Below, one piece after another: positions 40,353 to 48,748 of a stretch of DNA of 64,000 nucleotides (the stretch's first letter is position 1; each line of letters starts with the position of its first letter). The notes beneath the pieces were generated by a model. It made no database searches. It worked only from the letters and a program-made list of their open reading frames with translations, and was not told where the DNA came from. The DNA lies in assembly GCF_023700755.1 (NCBI RefSeq), contig NZ_JAMKOJ010000010.1:1-64000 (forward strand). Reading direction: 5' to 3'. This DNA comes from Allorhizobium sonneratiae. GTDB taxonomy: Bacteria > Pseudomonadota > Alphaproteobacteria > Rhizobiales > Rhizobiaceae. The translations under genes were made by a program, and so were the position numbers.

Positions 40353-41312
40353 TCTGCGCTTTATGTCCTGAAATTTTTCGATGATTTCATTTCGCAAGTC
40401 ATTTTCTATTTCCTGGCGCTTTTTGGCTTGCGCACGCTTCTTGCTTTTATAGTCAGACAGATCGCGGACTTGACGTTCGCGCGGAAGACGATAGAGAAAG
40501 TCGTTGAGTTTTTCGCCGCCGCATTCTTCCCAGAAGCCGTCATAGTCCGCATGGACCCTCTGCTTGAAGCGGCGGCTCGAAGACACGGCCTGCCCCAGAT
40601 AGGACGGCGCATAGATTTCCTGAATGTTCAGGGCTGAAGCCAGCGATTGTGCCAGGATGACGTGAATATATTTGGGGCGCAGCCCCTCAAATGCCTTGGT
40701 GAAATTGCGAAACAGCTCTTTGCCCGCTTCACCGGGAACACTGGACTTGATGATGCCGAGCCAAAGGGCATGGCCGGATTCAGAAAAGCCAAGGTTTTTC
40801 CTGTCAATGAACGTCATGCCCATTTGCACGATGATCTGCTGGTTGAACACCAGCTTGACACGCAGTTCCGCTTCGCGGCCAAAGCCATCCTGACGGCAAA
40901 GATAGATGGCGAAATTATTGTCCTTATAGTTTTTTTCGGCAATCAGAATCTCAGAGGTGTGGGCGGCGATGAGTATCGAATCAGGAAAATAGCTGGAAAA
41001 CAGACGGTAATGCTGATTGAGGACAGTATACCGGGATTTTGTATTGGCTTTTCTGTAAAAAGACCGACGAAGCGGCTTGGTCTCAATATTAGGAAAATGG
41101 CTCTTTATGATTGAATATGGCTTTTTTGAGAACAGGTCCGAGGTTTCTTCGATGGATTTTTTATACAGCGCTTTTCTTAGAAACATACGAACCGGCGCCA
41201 TCAGGACGCCTATGCCCGTTTTTTTCTTCCCGGGAGGAATGAAAGAAGGTGCTGCATGGATGTTATTGGTCATAATTTTTGTCTGCGCATGAAGATTGCG
41301 GGTGCTTATCAT
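40347..41312 (-). CDS. VirK/YbjX (DUF535) family protein
   Basis: About 321 residues of the DUF535 family, which includes VirK and YbjX of enterobacteria. Typical segments are YTVLNQHYRLFSSYFP, ISxxDGFGREAEL-like YLCRQDGFGREAELRV, MTFIDRKNLGFSESG, and VSSSRRFKQRVHADYDGFWEECGG. A Lys/Arg/Glu-rich tail of about 50 residues follows. ATG at 41312 is preferred over a TTG at 41345; 41273 is another option. VirK members are linked to envelope modification or peptide resistance, but the reaction is unknown. The gene is clearly more AT-rich than its neighbours and beside a possible IS fragment, which suggests acquisition by transfer. Confidence 0.82.
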   Translation of the reverse strand: MISTRNLHAQTKIMTNNIHAAPSFIPPGKKKTGIGVLMAPVRMFLRKALYKKSIEETSDLFSKKPYSIIKSHFPNIETKPLRRSFYRKANTKSRYTVLNQHYRLFSSYFPDSILIAAHTSEILIAEKNYKDNNFAIYLCRQDGFGREAELRVKLVFNQQIIVQMGMTFIDRKNLGFSESGHALWLGIIKSSVPGEAGKELFRNFTKAFEGLRPKYIHVILAQSLASALNIQEIYAPSYLGQAVSSSRRFKQRVHADYDGFWEECGGEKLNDFLYRLPRERQVRDLSDYKSKKRAQAKKRQEIENDLRNEIIEKFQDIKRRS

Positions 41313-41688
41313 AACTTTACATTCTCTTCTAAGCCTATTCTTCAATCTTTAAACAAAAAATCGTGATGAATGGGTCCGGTTGTCGGCGCGTGCGTCTCTC
41401 TGGCTTCAAGCGTAGCAGCATGTTGCTTGAGGGCGCGACGAAAGATGTCCAGGTCAGTCACCGGAAAATTCACGCGTTTTGTGTCGTTGTGTAACATATC
41501 GTTTTGGAAAGAAACTGCTTTTGCCACCATGTCGCCATCACCACGACATGAGATCGTAACAGTTTCGAGCTATATTTCAGATGTGGCTCTTTAAGATATT
41601 CGTGATTTAAGCGAGTATCGATGTGGCGTTTCAAACTGACGGGTGATTCGTTCGGCTGCAACCGGGCGCATATGTGGAGATTGCGGTG

Positions 41689-41928
41689 ATGACCTACGAA
41701 TTGAGCGATTTGACAATTTCCGAAGTATTGAGGGACCCCTTGATCCGGCAGATGCTGCGGGCTGATGGCGTATCTCTCAGTAGTTTTGCCGTTTTGCTTG
41801 ACGATGTGGCCCGTGAGCGTGTGCACAGGTCTTACAGCAAGGCGATGCAGATGTCTGGCGCCCAACTTCCGGCCGCACATGTTATCGACAATGTCGCCCG
41901 GCAGATCTGCTGTGTCGAACCGGCATAA
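41689..41928 (+). CDS. Small hypothetical protein (79 aa), rhizobial type
   Basis: A 79-residue soluble, mostly helical protein. The opening ELSDLTISEVLRDPLIRQML followed by RADGVSLSSFAVLL is a pattern I associate with short conserved proteins of Rhizobiaceae, whose function is unknown. No signal or membrane segment. ATG at 41689 follows GGAGATTGCGGTG. It stands alone with AT-rich flanks. Confidence 0.6.
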   Translation: MTYELSDLTISEVLRDPLIRQMLRADGVSLSSFAVLLDDVARERVHRSYSKAMQMSGAQLPAAHVIDNVARQICCVEPA

Positions 41929-42527
41929 TTCCGCTGTCTGATCACAAATGTGGTGGCAGGGCATGCGGGATTGGCAGGCTTCCCATTTGCACAGGCCCGA
42001 TTTAGCTGGTGCGGTTTGGCAGAATTATGCGCGTTATCGAGCCCTTGTGAGAGGCGTTAACATTTTCAATCTGCATCAGATGTCGATACATCAAGCTCGT
42101 TAAAGCATATCTGAAGGTGTGCCACCGTAGGCAGCTGCCTCCATCGATTTGATTTTCTGCCGTTATAAAGCAGTTCCAGGACAAGTATGAAACGGTTTTC
42201 CGTCTGGAAAAGCGTAAAACAATGAGTGACAGCGTTTCAGCGTTTCTTTGAAACAGTGAAATGTTCTCGTGTCCGCATTGTGATTCCCCCCGCGCAACAT
42301 ACTCTTATCCACACAGGGCTCCTTTATGGATCACTGGTGGCGGACTGTATTTTCGTGTTTATACACTCAACCAATTTCGTTAAGGTCATCAAGGCAGCTT
42401 ATGGCTTACCAGCCTCAGTCACCGTGCTTTAAGCCTTTGTTTTTTCATATGTCAGCTATCGTTTTATTGAGCATAATAAAGCGCAACGTGCTTTAACGGA
42501 TGTTATGGGGCAATAGAGAGGATCGAC
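41929..42527. other. Intergenic region, about 600 bp
   Basis: I see no supported gene here. The only clear structure is the family B repeat at 42183-42268. The stretch 42290-42500 is AT-rich and probably holds the tetR promoter and its operator, but no symmetric site stands out. Confidence 0.55.
42183..42268 (-). repeat. Dispersed repeat, family B
   Basis: ATGAAACGGTTTTCCGTCTGG, then an AAAACAATGAGTGACAGCG spacer and the hairpin half GTTTCTTTGAAACAGTGAAATG. It aligns along its length with the reverse complement of 16856-16945. Confidence 0.7.
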
Positions 42528-43211
42528 ATGATGGTACGAAGAGGCAAGGCAGAGATAGGCAAAGCCGTCACGGTGCTGCAAACCCGTGCCAATGGCGACC
42601 AGACACGGGAAAAGATCATTGCTGCCGCCGAAGTGCTGTTTGGTCATCACTCCTTCGATACCGTCTCCCTCAGGGATATTACCAATGCTGCAGGGGTGAC
42701 ACTGGCGCTGGTCAGCTATCACTTTCATACCAAGGAAAATCTGTTTTCCGCCATTGTGGCGCGTCGTGCACAAACGCTGAACCAGATCCGCCGCGCCCGG
42801 CTTGCCGATTTGGAGGCCTCAGGCACTGTGACGGTGGAGAGCCTGCTGGATGCATTCATGCGGCCGCTGTTCGAGCAGATGCAGAGCGATGACGAAGGCT
42901 GGCAGGCCTATCTGCTGCTGTTGGCGAAGCTTGCCACCCATGATCGCTGGCTCAGCTATATTCATGAGAATTTCGACGAGACTGCCAACCTGTTCATCGC
43001 CCGTCTGCGCACGCTTTTACCCGAGATGGAGGAAGAAACGCTATTGCGCGGTTTTTCCATGGTGCTGGTTTTGATGTTGCAGACCGTCTCGAAAAACCGG
43101 CGTCTCGATTCCCTGTCCGATGGCCGCTTTTCCGGCTCTGATTTGTCCATGTCTTACAGGCTTCTGCTGAGATTCAGTCTGGCCGGACTGAACGCCCTCA
43201 AGGATGCCTGA
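42528..43211 (+). CDS. TetR family transcriptional regulator
   Basis: A 227-residue regulator. The TetR HTH is at about 22-68 (TREKIIAAAEVLFGHHSFDTVSLRDITNAAGVTLALVSYHFHTKENLF), followed by an all-helical ligand domain with a TetR_C-like pattern (LLLLAKLATHDRWLSYIHENF). A Lys/Arg-rich tail of about 20 residues precedes the HTH. ATG at 42528 (or 42531) has GAGAGG upstream. No adjacent co-directional target exists; it converges on the FAH gene. Effector and target unknown. Confidence 0.87.
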   Translation: MMVRRGKAEIGKAVTVLQTRANGDQTREKIIAAAEVLFGHHSFDTVSLRDITNAAGVTLALVSYHFHTKENLFSAIVARRAQTLNQIRRARLADLEASGTVTVESLLDAFMRPLFEQMQSDDEGWQAYLLLLAKLATHDRWLSYIHENFDETANLFIARLRTLLPEMEEETLLRGFSMVLVLMLQTVSKNRRLDSLSDGRFSGSDLSMSYRLLLRFSLAGLNALKDA

Positions 43212-43243
43212 CGTGTGCTGACGGGACGGGCCGAACGGAGCCT

Positions 43244-43315
43244 TAGAGCATTTCACTGTTTCCCGGAAACGATGAAATGCTCTAGCACCGTGCTTTATAT
43301 CCAACGCACGGTGCT
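43244..43315. terminator. Two hairpins between convergent tetR and FAH genes
   Basis: TAGAGCATTTC...GAAATGCTCTA (43244-43284) is a compact family B hairpin with an inner GTTTC/GAAAC stem. Directly adjoining, AGCACCGTGC (43284-43293) pairs perfectly with GCACGGTGCT (43306-43315). They probably terminate both converging transcripts. Confidence 0.7.
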
Positions 43316-43334
43316 AAAGCCCTTGCCATGGATA

Positions 43335-44306
43335 TCAGGCTTTTGCCACCGTCTGTTCGATGGCGCCAAACAGAACCGCACCATCTGGCAGGCGAGCTTC
43401 CATCCGCACTGTGTCGCCATAGCGCATGAAGGTCGTTTTCGGCTTGCCTTCATCGATGATCTCAATGCCGCGCCGCTCGGCGATGCAGCTTGAACCCACC
43501 TCACGATAGTTGCTGTTGGATACCGTGCCCGATCCGATCACCGTCCCGGCGGCAAGCTCACGCGAATAGGCGGCATGCGCCACCAGATCGTGAAAGCCGC
43601 AGCTCATGGCATAGCCGTTGGCAGCGCCAAACTGCTTGTCGTTCCAGTGCACGACCAGATTGAGATCGACGCGGCCATCGCGCCATCTGCTGCCAAGCTC
43701 ATCCGGTGTCACCGCCACCGGCGCCATGGAGCAAAGCGGCTTGGCCTGAACCCAGCCGAAACCGGTACGCATCTCAATGGGCGCAAGACGACGCAGCGAC
43801 CAGTCATTGATCTGCACCAGAAGCCGGATATGGCCAATGGCCGCCTCTGCCGATATGCCAAGCGGCACCTGATCGGTGATCACGCCGAATTCGCCTTCAA
43901 AATCGATGTCATCGGCCTCTGAGGGGAAATGCGCGGTTTCCTGCGGCGCCAGAAAACGGTTGGACACGCCCTGATACATCAGCGGTCGGCCACTTTTTTC
44001 CTTCTTGACGCCAAGCACCATGTCCATGAGATCACCGTGGCTGTCGAAAGCCGAACCGTCGAGCCATTGCCAGGCGCGTGGCAGCGGCGCCATGGCCTGA
44101 GCCGGATCGAAAAGGATGGCGTCGCTCAGAGCGCCGCTGTTGAGCTGGTCATAAAGGCTAATCAGTGCGGGCGACAGGCCTTCCCAGTCTTCCATCAACT
44201 GCTGCAGGGTCTGAACGCCGGGGGCGGCAAGGGCTTTCGTCAGATCGCGGCTGACGATATGCAGCCGACCGTCGGGCGTACCGTTCTTCAGGGTTGCCAG
44301 TTTCAT
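43335..44306 (-). CDS. Fumarylacetoacetate hydrolase family protein
   Basis: A 323-residue FAH-superfamily enzyme. The metal-binding carboxylates are expected in DIDFEGEFGVITDQ (Glu-x-Glu) and the downstream Asp in LLVQINDWSLR, with GSGTVSNSNY near the C terminus. These enzymes hydrolyse C-C bonds of acylpyruvates or decarboxylate or dehydrate sugar acids, using Mg or Mn. ATG at 44306 has AAGGAG upstream. It lies 34 bp after the DenD-like gene in the same direction, so a role in sugar-acid breakdown is plausible; true fumarylacetoacetate hydrolysis is an alternative. Confidence 0.83.
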   Translation of the reverse strand: MKLATLKNGTPDGRLHIVSRDLTKALAAPGVQTLQQLMEDWEGLSPALISLYDQLNSGALSDAILFDPAQAMAPLPRAWQWLDGSAFDSHGDLMDMVLGVKKEKSGRPLMYQGVSNRFLAPQETAHFPSEADDIDFEGEFGVITDQVPLGISAEAAIGHIRLLVQINDWSLRRLAPIEMRTGFGWVQAKPLCSMAPVAVTPDELGSRWRDGRVDLNLVVHWNDKQFGAANGYAMSCGFHDLVAHAAYSRELAAGTVIGSGTVSNSNYREVGSSCIAERRGIEIIDEGKPKTTFMRYGDTVRMEARLPDGAVLFGAIEQTVAKA

Positions 44307-44340
44307 GCAATTCTCCTTCCCATTAAAAAGTGTTCAAATG

Positions 44341-45261
44341 TCACAGGGAGCGCGCGACAAGAGCATCGGCATCAGAGTCCCGCAAAAAGCCCAGCCGATC
44401 CGCCGTTTCGGTGGCAATGGGCGGATAAGAGCCGAACAGGGCCACCAGATCCTCCTCCGGCTGATAGCTGACTTTGGCGCGGCTGTCGGGGAACCGACGA
44501 AACAGCGCCGCAACCAGGTCTTCGAAAGTCAGGCAGAGCGCCGGTAAGGTAAAGGCCCGCGCCGCGCCAAACTGTGCAGCGGGAAGCTGACCGGCATGGA
44601 CAAAATTGGCGGCAGCCGTTTCCACCGAGGTCAGCCATGTGCGCGAATGGGGGTGAACAGGCAGAACGATATCCTCACTGCGCATCACCGCATAGAAGAC
44701 CCGGCTGATGAAGGCGGATTTCATCCGGGCATCGGCGCCATCGCGGGCCATAACGCCGGCAAGGCGCAATGACACGCCATCAAGCCAGCCGCGAGCGGCA
44801 AAATTGGCAATCGCCGCCTCCATCATCAGCTTCTGCGCCCCGTAGACCATGGTCGGCCCGGTCGGCGTTGCATCCGTGACCAGTTCCGGCATGGGTTTGG
44901 CGAAAACGGCGATGGTGGAGGCGAAAACGAAACGTGTCATGGGATTGCTATCGCGCAGCCGCTCGATCAGCGTCAGCGTTGCATCGATATTGACCCGCCG
45001 CGCCAGCGCATAATCAGCCTCCGCAGCCCCGCCCAGAATGGCGGCGAGAAGATAAACGGTCGAGGCTCCGGCGATATGGCTGTTGAAAAGGTCAGGGTCG
45101 GCGAAATCTCCTGTCAGGCATTCAACGCGCGGATCGCCCGGCATATCGCCGGGATCCGCCCGGTCGATCAGCACCAGCCTGCCGGTCGTTTCATGGGTGA
45201 GCAATTGTGCCGCAAGCCGCTGGCCGACAAAGCCCTGGGCTCCGATAATGACGGTCTTCAA
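44341..45261 (-). CDS. NAD-dependent epimerase/dehydratase family protein, D-erythronate dehydrogenase-like
   Basis: A 306-residue extended SDR. The NAD motif is VIIGAQGFVGQRLA, then VYLLAAILGGAAEADYALARRVN, FASTIAVFAKPM, and MVYGAQKLMMEA as the Tyr-x3-Lys pair. This combination resembles DenD, which oxidises D-erythronate to 2-oxo-tetronate. The start codon is TTG at 45261, 5 bp after GGGAGGAG; no ATG is suitably placed. No OtnK/OtnC/OtnI partners are in the window; instead an FAH-family gene follows, so the substrate may differ. A TTGGT-N6-ACCAA operator precedes it. Confidence 0.7.
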   Translation of the reverse strand: MKTVIIGAQGFVGQRLAAQLLTHETTGRLVLIDRADPGDMPGDPRVECLTGDFADPDLFNSHIAGASTVYLLAAILGGAAEADYALARRVNIDATLTLIERLRDSNPMTRFVFASTIAVFAKPMPELVTDATPTGPTMVYGAQKLMMEAAIANFAARGWLDGVSLRLAGVMARDGADARMKSAFISRVFYAVMRSEDIVLPVHPHSRTWLTSVETAAANFVHAGQLPAAQFGAARAFTLPALCLTFEDLVAALFRRFPDSRAKVSYQPEEDLVALFGSYPPIATETADRLGFLRDSDADALVARSL

Positions 45262-45291
45262 TGGCTCCTCCCGCTGTTGATGACGTATTCA

Positions 45292-45307
45292 TTGGTTGAA
45301 CGACCAA
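45292..45307. promoter_or_regulatory. TTGGT-N6-ACCAA operator upstream of the DenD-like gene
   Basis: TTGGTTGAACGACCAA has perfect 5-bp arms and lies within a wider ATTCATT...AATGAAT inverted repeat. It is 31 bp before the TTG start and very similar to the site at 29096-29111. Confidence 0.58.
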
Positions 45308-45417
45308 TAAATGAATTCATACCTGGCCGCAAGTTGACATGAGGTCATCCGTAAGAGTTGCACGGAGATGTCTGCGCTATGATTGACGTCATTTTTAAAG
45401 AAATGATGCAGGAGGCA

Positions 45418-45885
45418 CTACCGGTTGGTGATATCGACCGGATAGGCGGTTTTGGCGGCAATTCGTTCCATGGCAAAATGGGATGTCACGTTTTTCAACG
45501 GCACGCTTTCCGTCAACCGCTGGTAAAACAGGTCATAGGCCGTCATATCGGCCACGGCGACGCGCAGCATGTAATCGACTTCGCCAGCCATCCGATGCAC
45601 TTCCATGACTTCCGGCATTGCGGAAATATTGTCAGCAAAAGTCTTGCGCCATGCGGGCGAATGATCTGTCGCCTCAATGGCGACGAAAACCGTCAGGCCA
45701 AGACCGATGGGTTCGGGCGCCACCAGCGCCACCCGGCCCAGAATCACACCGTTCTGCTCCAGCCTTTGCACTCTTTTCCAGCAGGGCGTGGCGGACAGTC
45801 CTACCCGTTCGCCAAGCTGGGCGACAGAAAGCGTGGCATCCTGTTGCAGCTCGGCGATGATTTTCCGATCGATAAGGTCCAGCAT
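45418..45885 (-). CDS. Lrp/AsnC family transcriptional regulator
   Basis: A 155-residue regulator. The N-terminal HTH is LIDRKIIAELQQDATLSVAQLGERVGLSATPCWKRVQRLE, followed by a RAM domain (VHRMAGEVDYMLRVAVADM) that binds small amino-acid-like effectors. It is similar to the general Lrp/BkdR group. It is transcribed in the same direction as, and upstream of, the DenD/FAH pair, 156 bp away. A perfect inverted repeat at 45944-45964, upstream of its own start, is a candidate autoregulatory site. Targets unknown. Confidence 0.87.
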   Translation of the reverse strand: MLDLIDRKIIAELQQDATLSVAQLGERVGLSATPCWKRVQRLEQNGVILGRVALVAPEPIGLGLTVFVAIEATDHSPAWRKTFADNISAMPEVMEVHRMAGEVDYMLRVAVADMTAYDLFYQRLTESVPLKNVTSHFAMERIAAKTAYPVDITNR

Positions 45886-45943
45886 CAGCCCTCCTGATCC
45901 GCATGACTGCCGTTTCGAGGAAGGCTACTGCAAAGTCGAAAAA

Positions 45944-45964
45944 AGTCTACTAAAAAAGTAGACT
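45944..45964. promoter_or_regulatory. Perfect inverted repeat upstream of the Lrp gene
   Basis: AGTCTACT (45944-45951), five A, AGTAGACT (45957-45964), 59 bp before the Lrp start. It is a candidate operator for the Lrp-type regulator or for the convergent neighbour's regulation. Confidence 0.5.
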
Positions 45965-46042
45965 GTTTGAGCGTTTCCCATGCCGTCATGAAAACGGAAC
46001 AGGACGAGAGCATTGTTCGATCATCGTGACGTTCTGAAATTC

Positions 46043-46465
46043 TTATGTCCGGGCGGTCAGACCCACCTTTTCAATCCCGGCAAGGGCACAGATCTCATCA
46101 TTGCCACCGAGATCGCCGGAAATGCCGATGGCACCGATCACCTTTGCTTCGGCGTCAAGGATCAGCACACCGCCGGGGGAGGGGGCAAGACGGCCCTGGC
46201 TGACACCGGAGAGCATGGAGATGAAGGTGGGATGTTTTTCGGCGCGTGCGGCAAGTTCACGCGAGCCGAAGCCCATGCCGAGCGAGCCCCAGGCCTTGGC
46301 ATAGGCAATGTCGAAACGGAGAATGCCGGCGCCATCTTCCCGTTTCATCGCCACAAGGTGCCCGCCAGCATCGAGAACGGCAACGGCAAGCGGTGCAAAT
46401 TGGCGATTGCGCGCCTCGGCTAGTGCATGATCGATCATCTCGACGGCGGTGGTCAAAGACAACAT
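46043..46465 (-). CDS. GlcG/HbpS-like haem-degrading/binding family protein (DUF336)
   Basis: A 140-residue protein of the GlcG/HbpS (DUF336) family. Typical segments are LAVAVLDAGGHLVAMKREDGA, AYAKAWGSLGMGFGSREL, and the glycine-rich end GGVLILDAEAKVIGAIGISGDLGGNDE. Some members bind haem or vitamin B12, while many accompany aromatic or glycolate catabolic genes without a known reaction. It is the last gene of a four-gene minus-strand operon (MFS, carotenoid-oxygenase family, GST, this gene) divergent from LysR. Confidence 0.85.
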   Translation of the reverse strand: MLSLTTAVEMIDHALAEARNRQFAPLAVAVLDAGGHLVAMKREDGAGILRFDIAYAKAWGSLGMGFGSRELAARAEKHPTFISMLSGVSQGRLAPSPGGVLILDAEAKVIGAIGISGDLGGNDEICALAGIEKVGLTART

Positions 46466-46492
46466 CGGCAGGAAACTCCAGAAAACGTGTGA

Positions 46493-47155
46493 TTACAGGA
46501 ACATCGCGAAAATATCCCGCGACGTCGCAGGATGGGGCACTTTGAAATCGACGCTACGGAGATCGATGGCCGCCGCACGTCGCAGGCAGGTTTCAAGCCA
46601 GGCCTGCATGGACGGCCATGCGCCGATGTCGATCCCGGCAATCGGGATGAAATGCATCACGGCTGCGACATTCAGATCGGCAACGGTAAAACGGTCTCCC
46701 AGAATATAGGACCGGTTTTGCAGATGCCGGTCAAGCACGCCCCAGGGGCGCGAGAGTTTTTTCAGTGCGATCGCCTGATCTTCCTCATCGTTGCCGTGCG
46801 GCTCAAACAGGCAGCGCACCGCCGCCGTCAACAGCAGCGGTTTTTCAATCTCCGTCGCCACCCAGAACGACCATTGCTGCATCAACGCGTCTTCCTTCGG
46901 GCTCTGGGGCCCGAGTGCCGCGCCATAGGTGCGGGCGAGATAGAGATTGATCGCCAGCGATTCATAGAGAACGATGTCGCCATCGGTGAGCGTCGGGCAT
47001 TTGCCATTCGGGTTCAGGGCCAGAAAATCGTCGGGTTTGGCGCTGCCGGGGTGAAAGGCAAGCGGTTTGTTGTCATAATCCACGCCCAGTTCCTTGAGCA
47101 TCCAGCTGCAACGGTTGGCGCGTGTCTTGGTGACATCGCCGTATAAGGTGATCAT
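46493..47155 (-). CDS. Glutathione S-transferase family protein
   Basis: About 220 residues. An N-terminal thioredoxin-like domain (ITLYGDVTKTRANRCSWMLKEL; GSH-binding NPNGKCPTLTDGD and the ES in LYESLAINLYLAR) and an all-helical C-terminal domain (DRFTVADLNVAAVMHF, with the conserved N-capping Asp). ATG at 47155 follows AAGGAAA. Ser or Thr near residue 9-11 is the likely catalytic residue, as in bacterial beta/theta/zeta-type enzymes. Within an oxygenase operon it may isomerise or cleave a product with glutathione, as GSTs do in lignin-dimer or gentisate pathways. Confidence 0.85.
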   Translation of the reverse strand: MITLYGDVTKTRANRCSWMLKELGVDYDNKPLAFHPGSAKPDDFLALNPNGKCPTLTDGDIVLYESLAINLYLARTYGAALGPQSPKEDALMQQWSFWVATEIEKPLLLTAAVRCLFEPHGNDEEDQAIALKKLSRPWGVLDRHLQNRSYILGDRFTVADLNVAAVMHFIPIAGIDIGAWPSMQAWLETCLRRAAAIDLRSVDFKVPHPATSRDIFAMFL

Positions 47156-47177
47156 GGCTGTATTTCCTTTCGATGAA

Positions 47178-47212
47178 CCCGCCGGAAAGGCAAAAAGCAT
47201 GTTTCCGGCGGG
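47178..47212 (-). promoter_or_regulatory. Intercistronic stem-loop
   Basis: CCCGCCGGAAA (47178-47188) pairs perfectly over 11 bp with TTTCCGGCGGG (47202-47212), between the oxygenase stop and the GST start. No T-run follows on the transcribed side, so it is more likely an mRNA processing or stability element than a terminator. Confidence 0.6.
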
Positions 47213-47223
47213 CTTATTCCTGA

Positions 47224-48711
47224 TCAGAAGCCGCGATCCGAGCCCAGCGCATTGCCCGGCACCCAGATGCCGTGGAAGCCTTCATGCACCCGGCAGGGGA
47301 ACTTGATGACTGCAAGCGGCCCCTTGGCCAGATTGCGGGCATCGAGAATGACGAGATCGGTGCGGTTTTCGGCGCGCCGTCCAACCATGGTCATCAGGAA
47401 GCCGTCGCCTTCTTCCGCATCCGGGCTGCGTGGCACGAAACAGGGCTCTTCCGGCGAGGAGTCCGGCCCGGCATAGAAAAGCTCGATCTTGCCGGTCTGT
47501 TCGTCGAAATGACCGAGGCAGGTGAAGGGCGGGCCTTTCGGGCCGGGGGGCAGCATCGGCCAGCTTTCCGGATGGTTGGTGCCGAACCAGAAGTGGCGGG
47601 TGCGGCGCATGGAGAAGCGATTGTCGACCACTGGCATTTCACCGATATGGTTGATGAAGCGCTCGATCTTCACCTCGCTGCCGGCACTGGCCAGATCGAC
47701 CACCCAGCGCTCGCCGAAGGGCGGCATTTCATGGGCATGGGGGTCATGAATATCCGGGAACTGACTGAGCCAGCCGGAGGCAGTGACGAAATGGTCGAGA
47801 ACCAGACGGCTGCCATCGTCCCAGGCGTTGAACGTATGTGTCTGCATCACCGCACGGGGCGCCGTATACCAGCGGATCGCCTTCACACCCTGATCGCGCG
47901 GAATGACGGCAATATGCGTCAGCTTGTGGCTGTCCCAGTGCCAATAGGCTTCACCGCGTTTCACCCGCTCCCAGTCGCAGACCATGGGGCAGATGACGAA
48001 GGCGATGAAATTGCGCGAGACCATGAAGTCATGCACCATCGAGCAATAGGGAGCCTTGAAGCGTTCCGTGCTTTTGAACTGGCCTTCTTTGTCGATGACA
48101 TAGACCTCGATCTCGTCGCTGGCCACACCTTCGCAATTATAGGCGAAGGCGACACAGTCGCCGTTTTCCGGGTCGATCTTCGGATGGGCGGTGAAGGTGC
48201 GGCTGGTCAACTGCCCGCCGAAATCGCTCTGGCCACGGGTGGTCAGATCGTTCGGGTCGATTTCATAGGGACGTCCTGATTCCTTCAGCGCATAGAGCTT
48301 GCCATGGTGCCAGAGCACCGATGTGTTGGCGGTGTTGTTATCCTCGCCCTCAACCTCCGGCGAATCGGTGAAGGGGTTGCGATACGCGCCGAAGAGGGCC
48401 CGCCGAGCCTTGCGCTCCAGCTCGAATTTGCGGGTGCGGACATAGCGCATGGTCAGATCGGCATGACCGTTCTGCATGCGCACCGAATGCACCATGCCGT
48501 CACCATTGAGGAAAATATCCTTGCCATGCAGCGGCGGATAGGCGTGGTCGGCGCTGTTGCGGATATAGATGCCTTCGAGTTCCGGCGGAATACGACCGAT
48601 TACTTCCAGATCATGGACTTCACCTTCGATGCGTACCGGCGCGGCATAGCCGGTGAAGACGATGTCCTCGGGAAATTGCAGGCCCGGCGGCAGGTTGACG
48701 TGCTGATTCAT
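47224..48711 (-). CDS. Carotenoid oxygenase (RPE65/lignostilbene dioxygenase) family protein
   Basis: A 495-residue seven-bladed propeller non-haem iron dioxygenase. The four iron-ligand His are expected in FTAHPKIDP, SMVHDFMVS, QTHTFNAWDD and the C-terminal RVHEGFHGIWV; all four segments are present. Additional family marks are YIRNSADHAYPPLHGKDIFLNGDGMVHSV. ATG at 48711 follows AAGGGGTGAT. Bacterial members cleave C=C bonds of apocarotenoids, stilbenes or phenylpropenes (for example isoeugenol) to aldehydes. With an MFS permease, a GST and a LysR regulator, use of a plant-derived phenolic is the likeliest role; the substrate is unproven. Confidence 0.87.
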   Translation of the reverse strand: MNQHVNLPPGLQFPEDIVFTGYAAPVRIEGEVHDLEVIGRIPPELEGIYIRNSADHAYPPLHGKDIFLNGDGMVHSVRMQNGHADLTMRYVRTRKFELERKARRALFGAYRNPFTDSPEVEGEDNNTANTSVLWHHGKLYALKESGRPYEIDPNDLTTRGQSDFGGQLTSRTFTAHPKIDPENGDCVAFAYNCEGVASDEIEVYVIDKEGQFKSTERFKAPYCSMVHDFMVSRNFIAFVICPMVCDWERVKRGEAYWHWDSHKLTHIAVIPRDQGVKAIRWYTAPRAVMQTHTFNAWDDGSRLVLDHFVTASGWLSQFPDIHDPHAHEMPPFGERWVVDLASAGSEVKIERFINHIGEMPVVDNRFSMRRTRHFWFGTNHPESWPMLPPGPKGPPFTCLGHFDEQTGKIELFYAGPDSSPEEPCFVPRSPDAEEGDGFLMTMVGRRAENRTDLVILDARNLAKGPLAVIKFPCRVHEGFHGIWVPGNALGSDRGF

Positions 48712-48748
48712 CGGGATCACCCCTTTCGCAATGTTAAAAAGATTTGGG

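Noticed and set aside
41470-41964. 164-codon minus-strand open frame around the small gene at 41689
   Set aside because: No recognisable features or ribosome site, and it overlaps the better supported small gene on the other strand.
12433-42527. Possible CRISPR arrays among the repeated sequences
   Set aside because: The repeats are dispersed palindromic elements, not regularly spaced direct repeats, and no cas genes are present.
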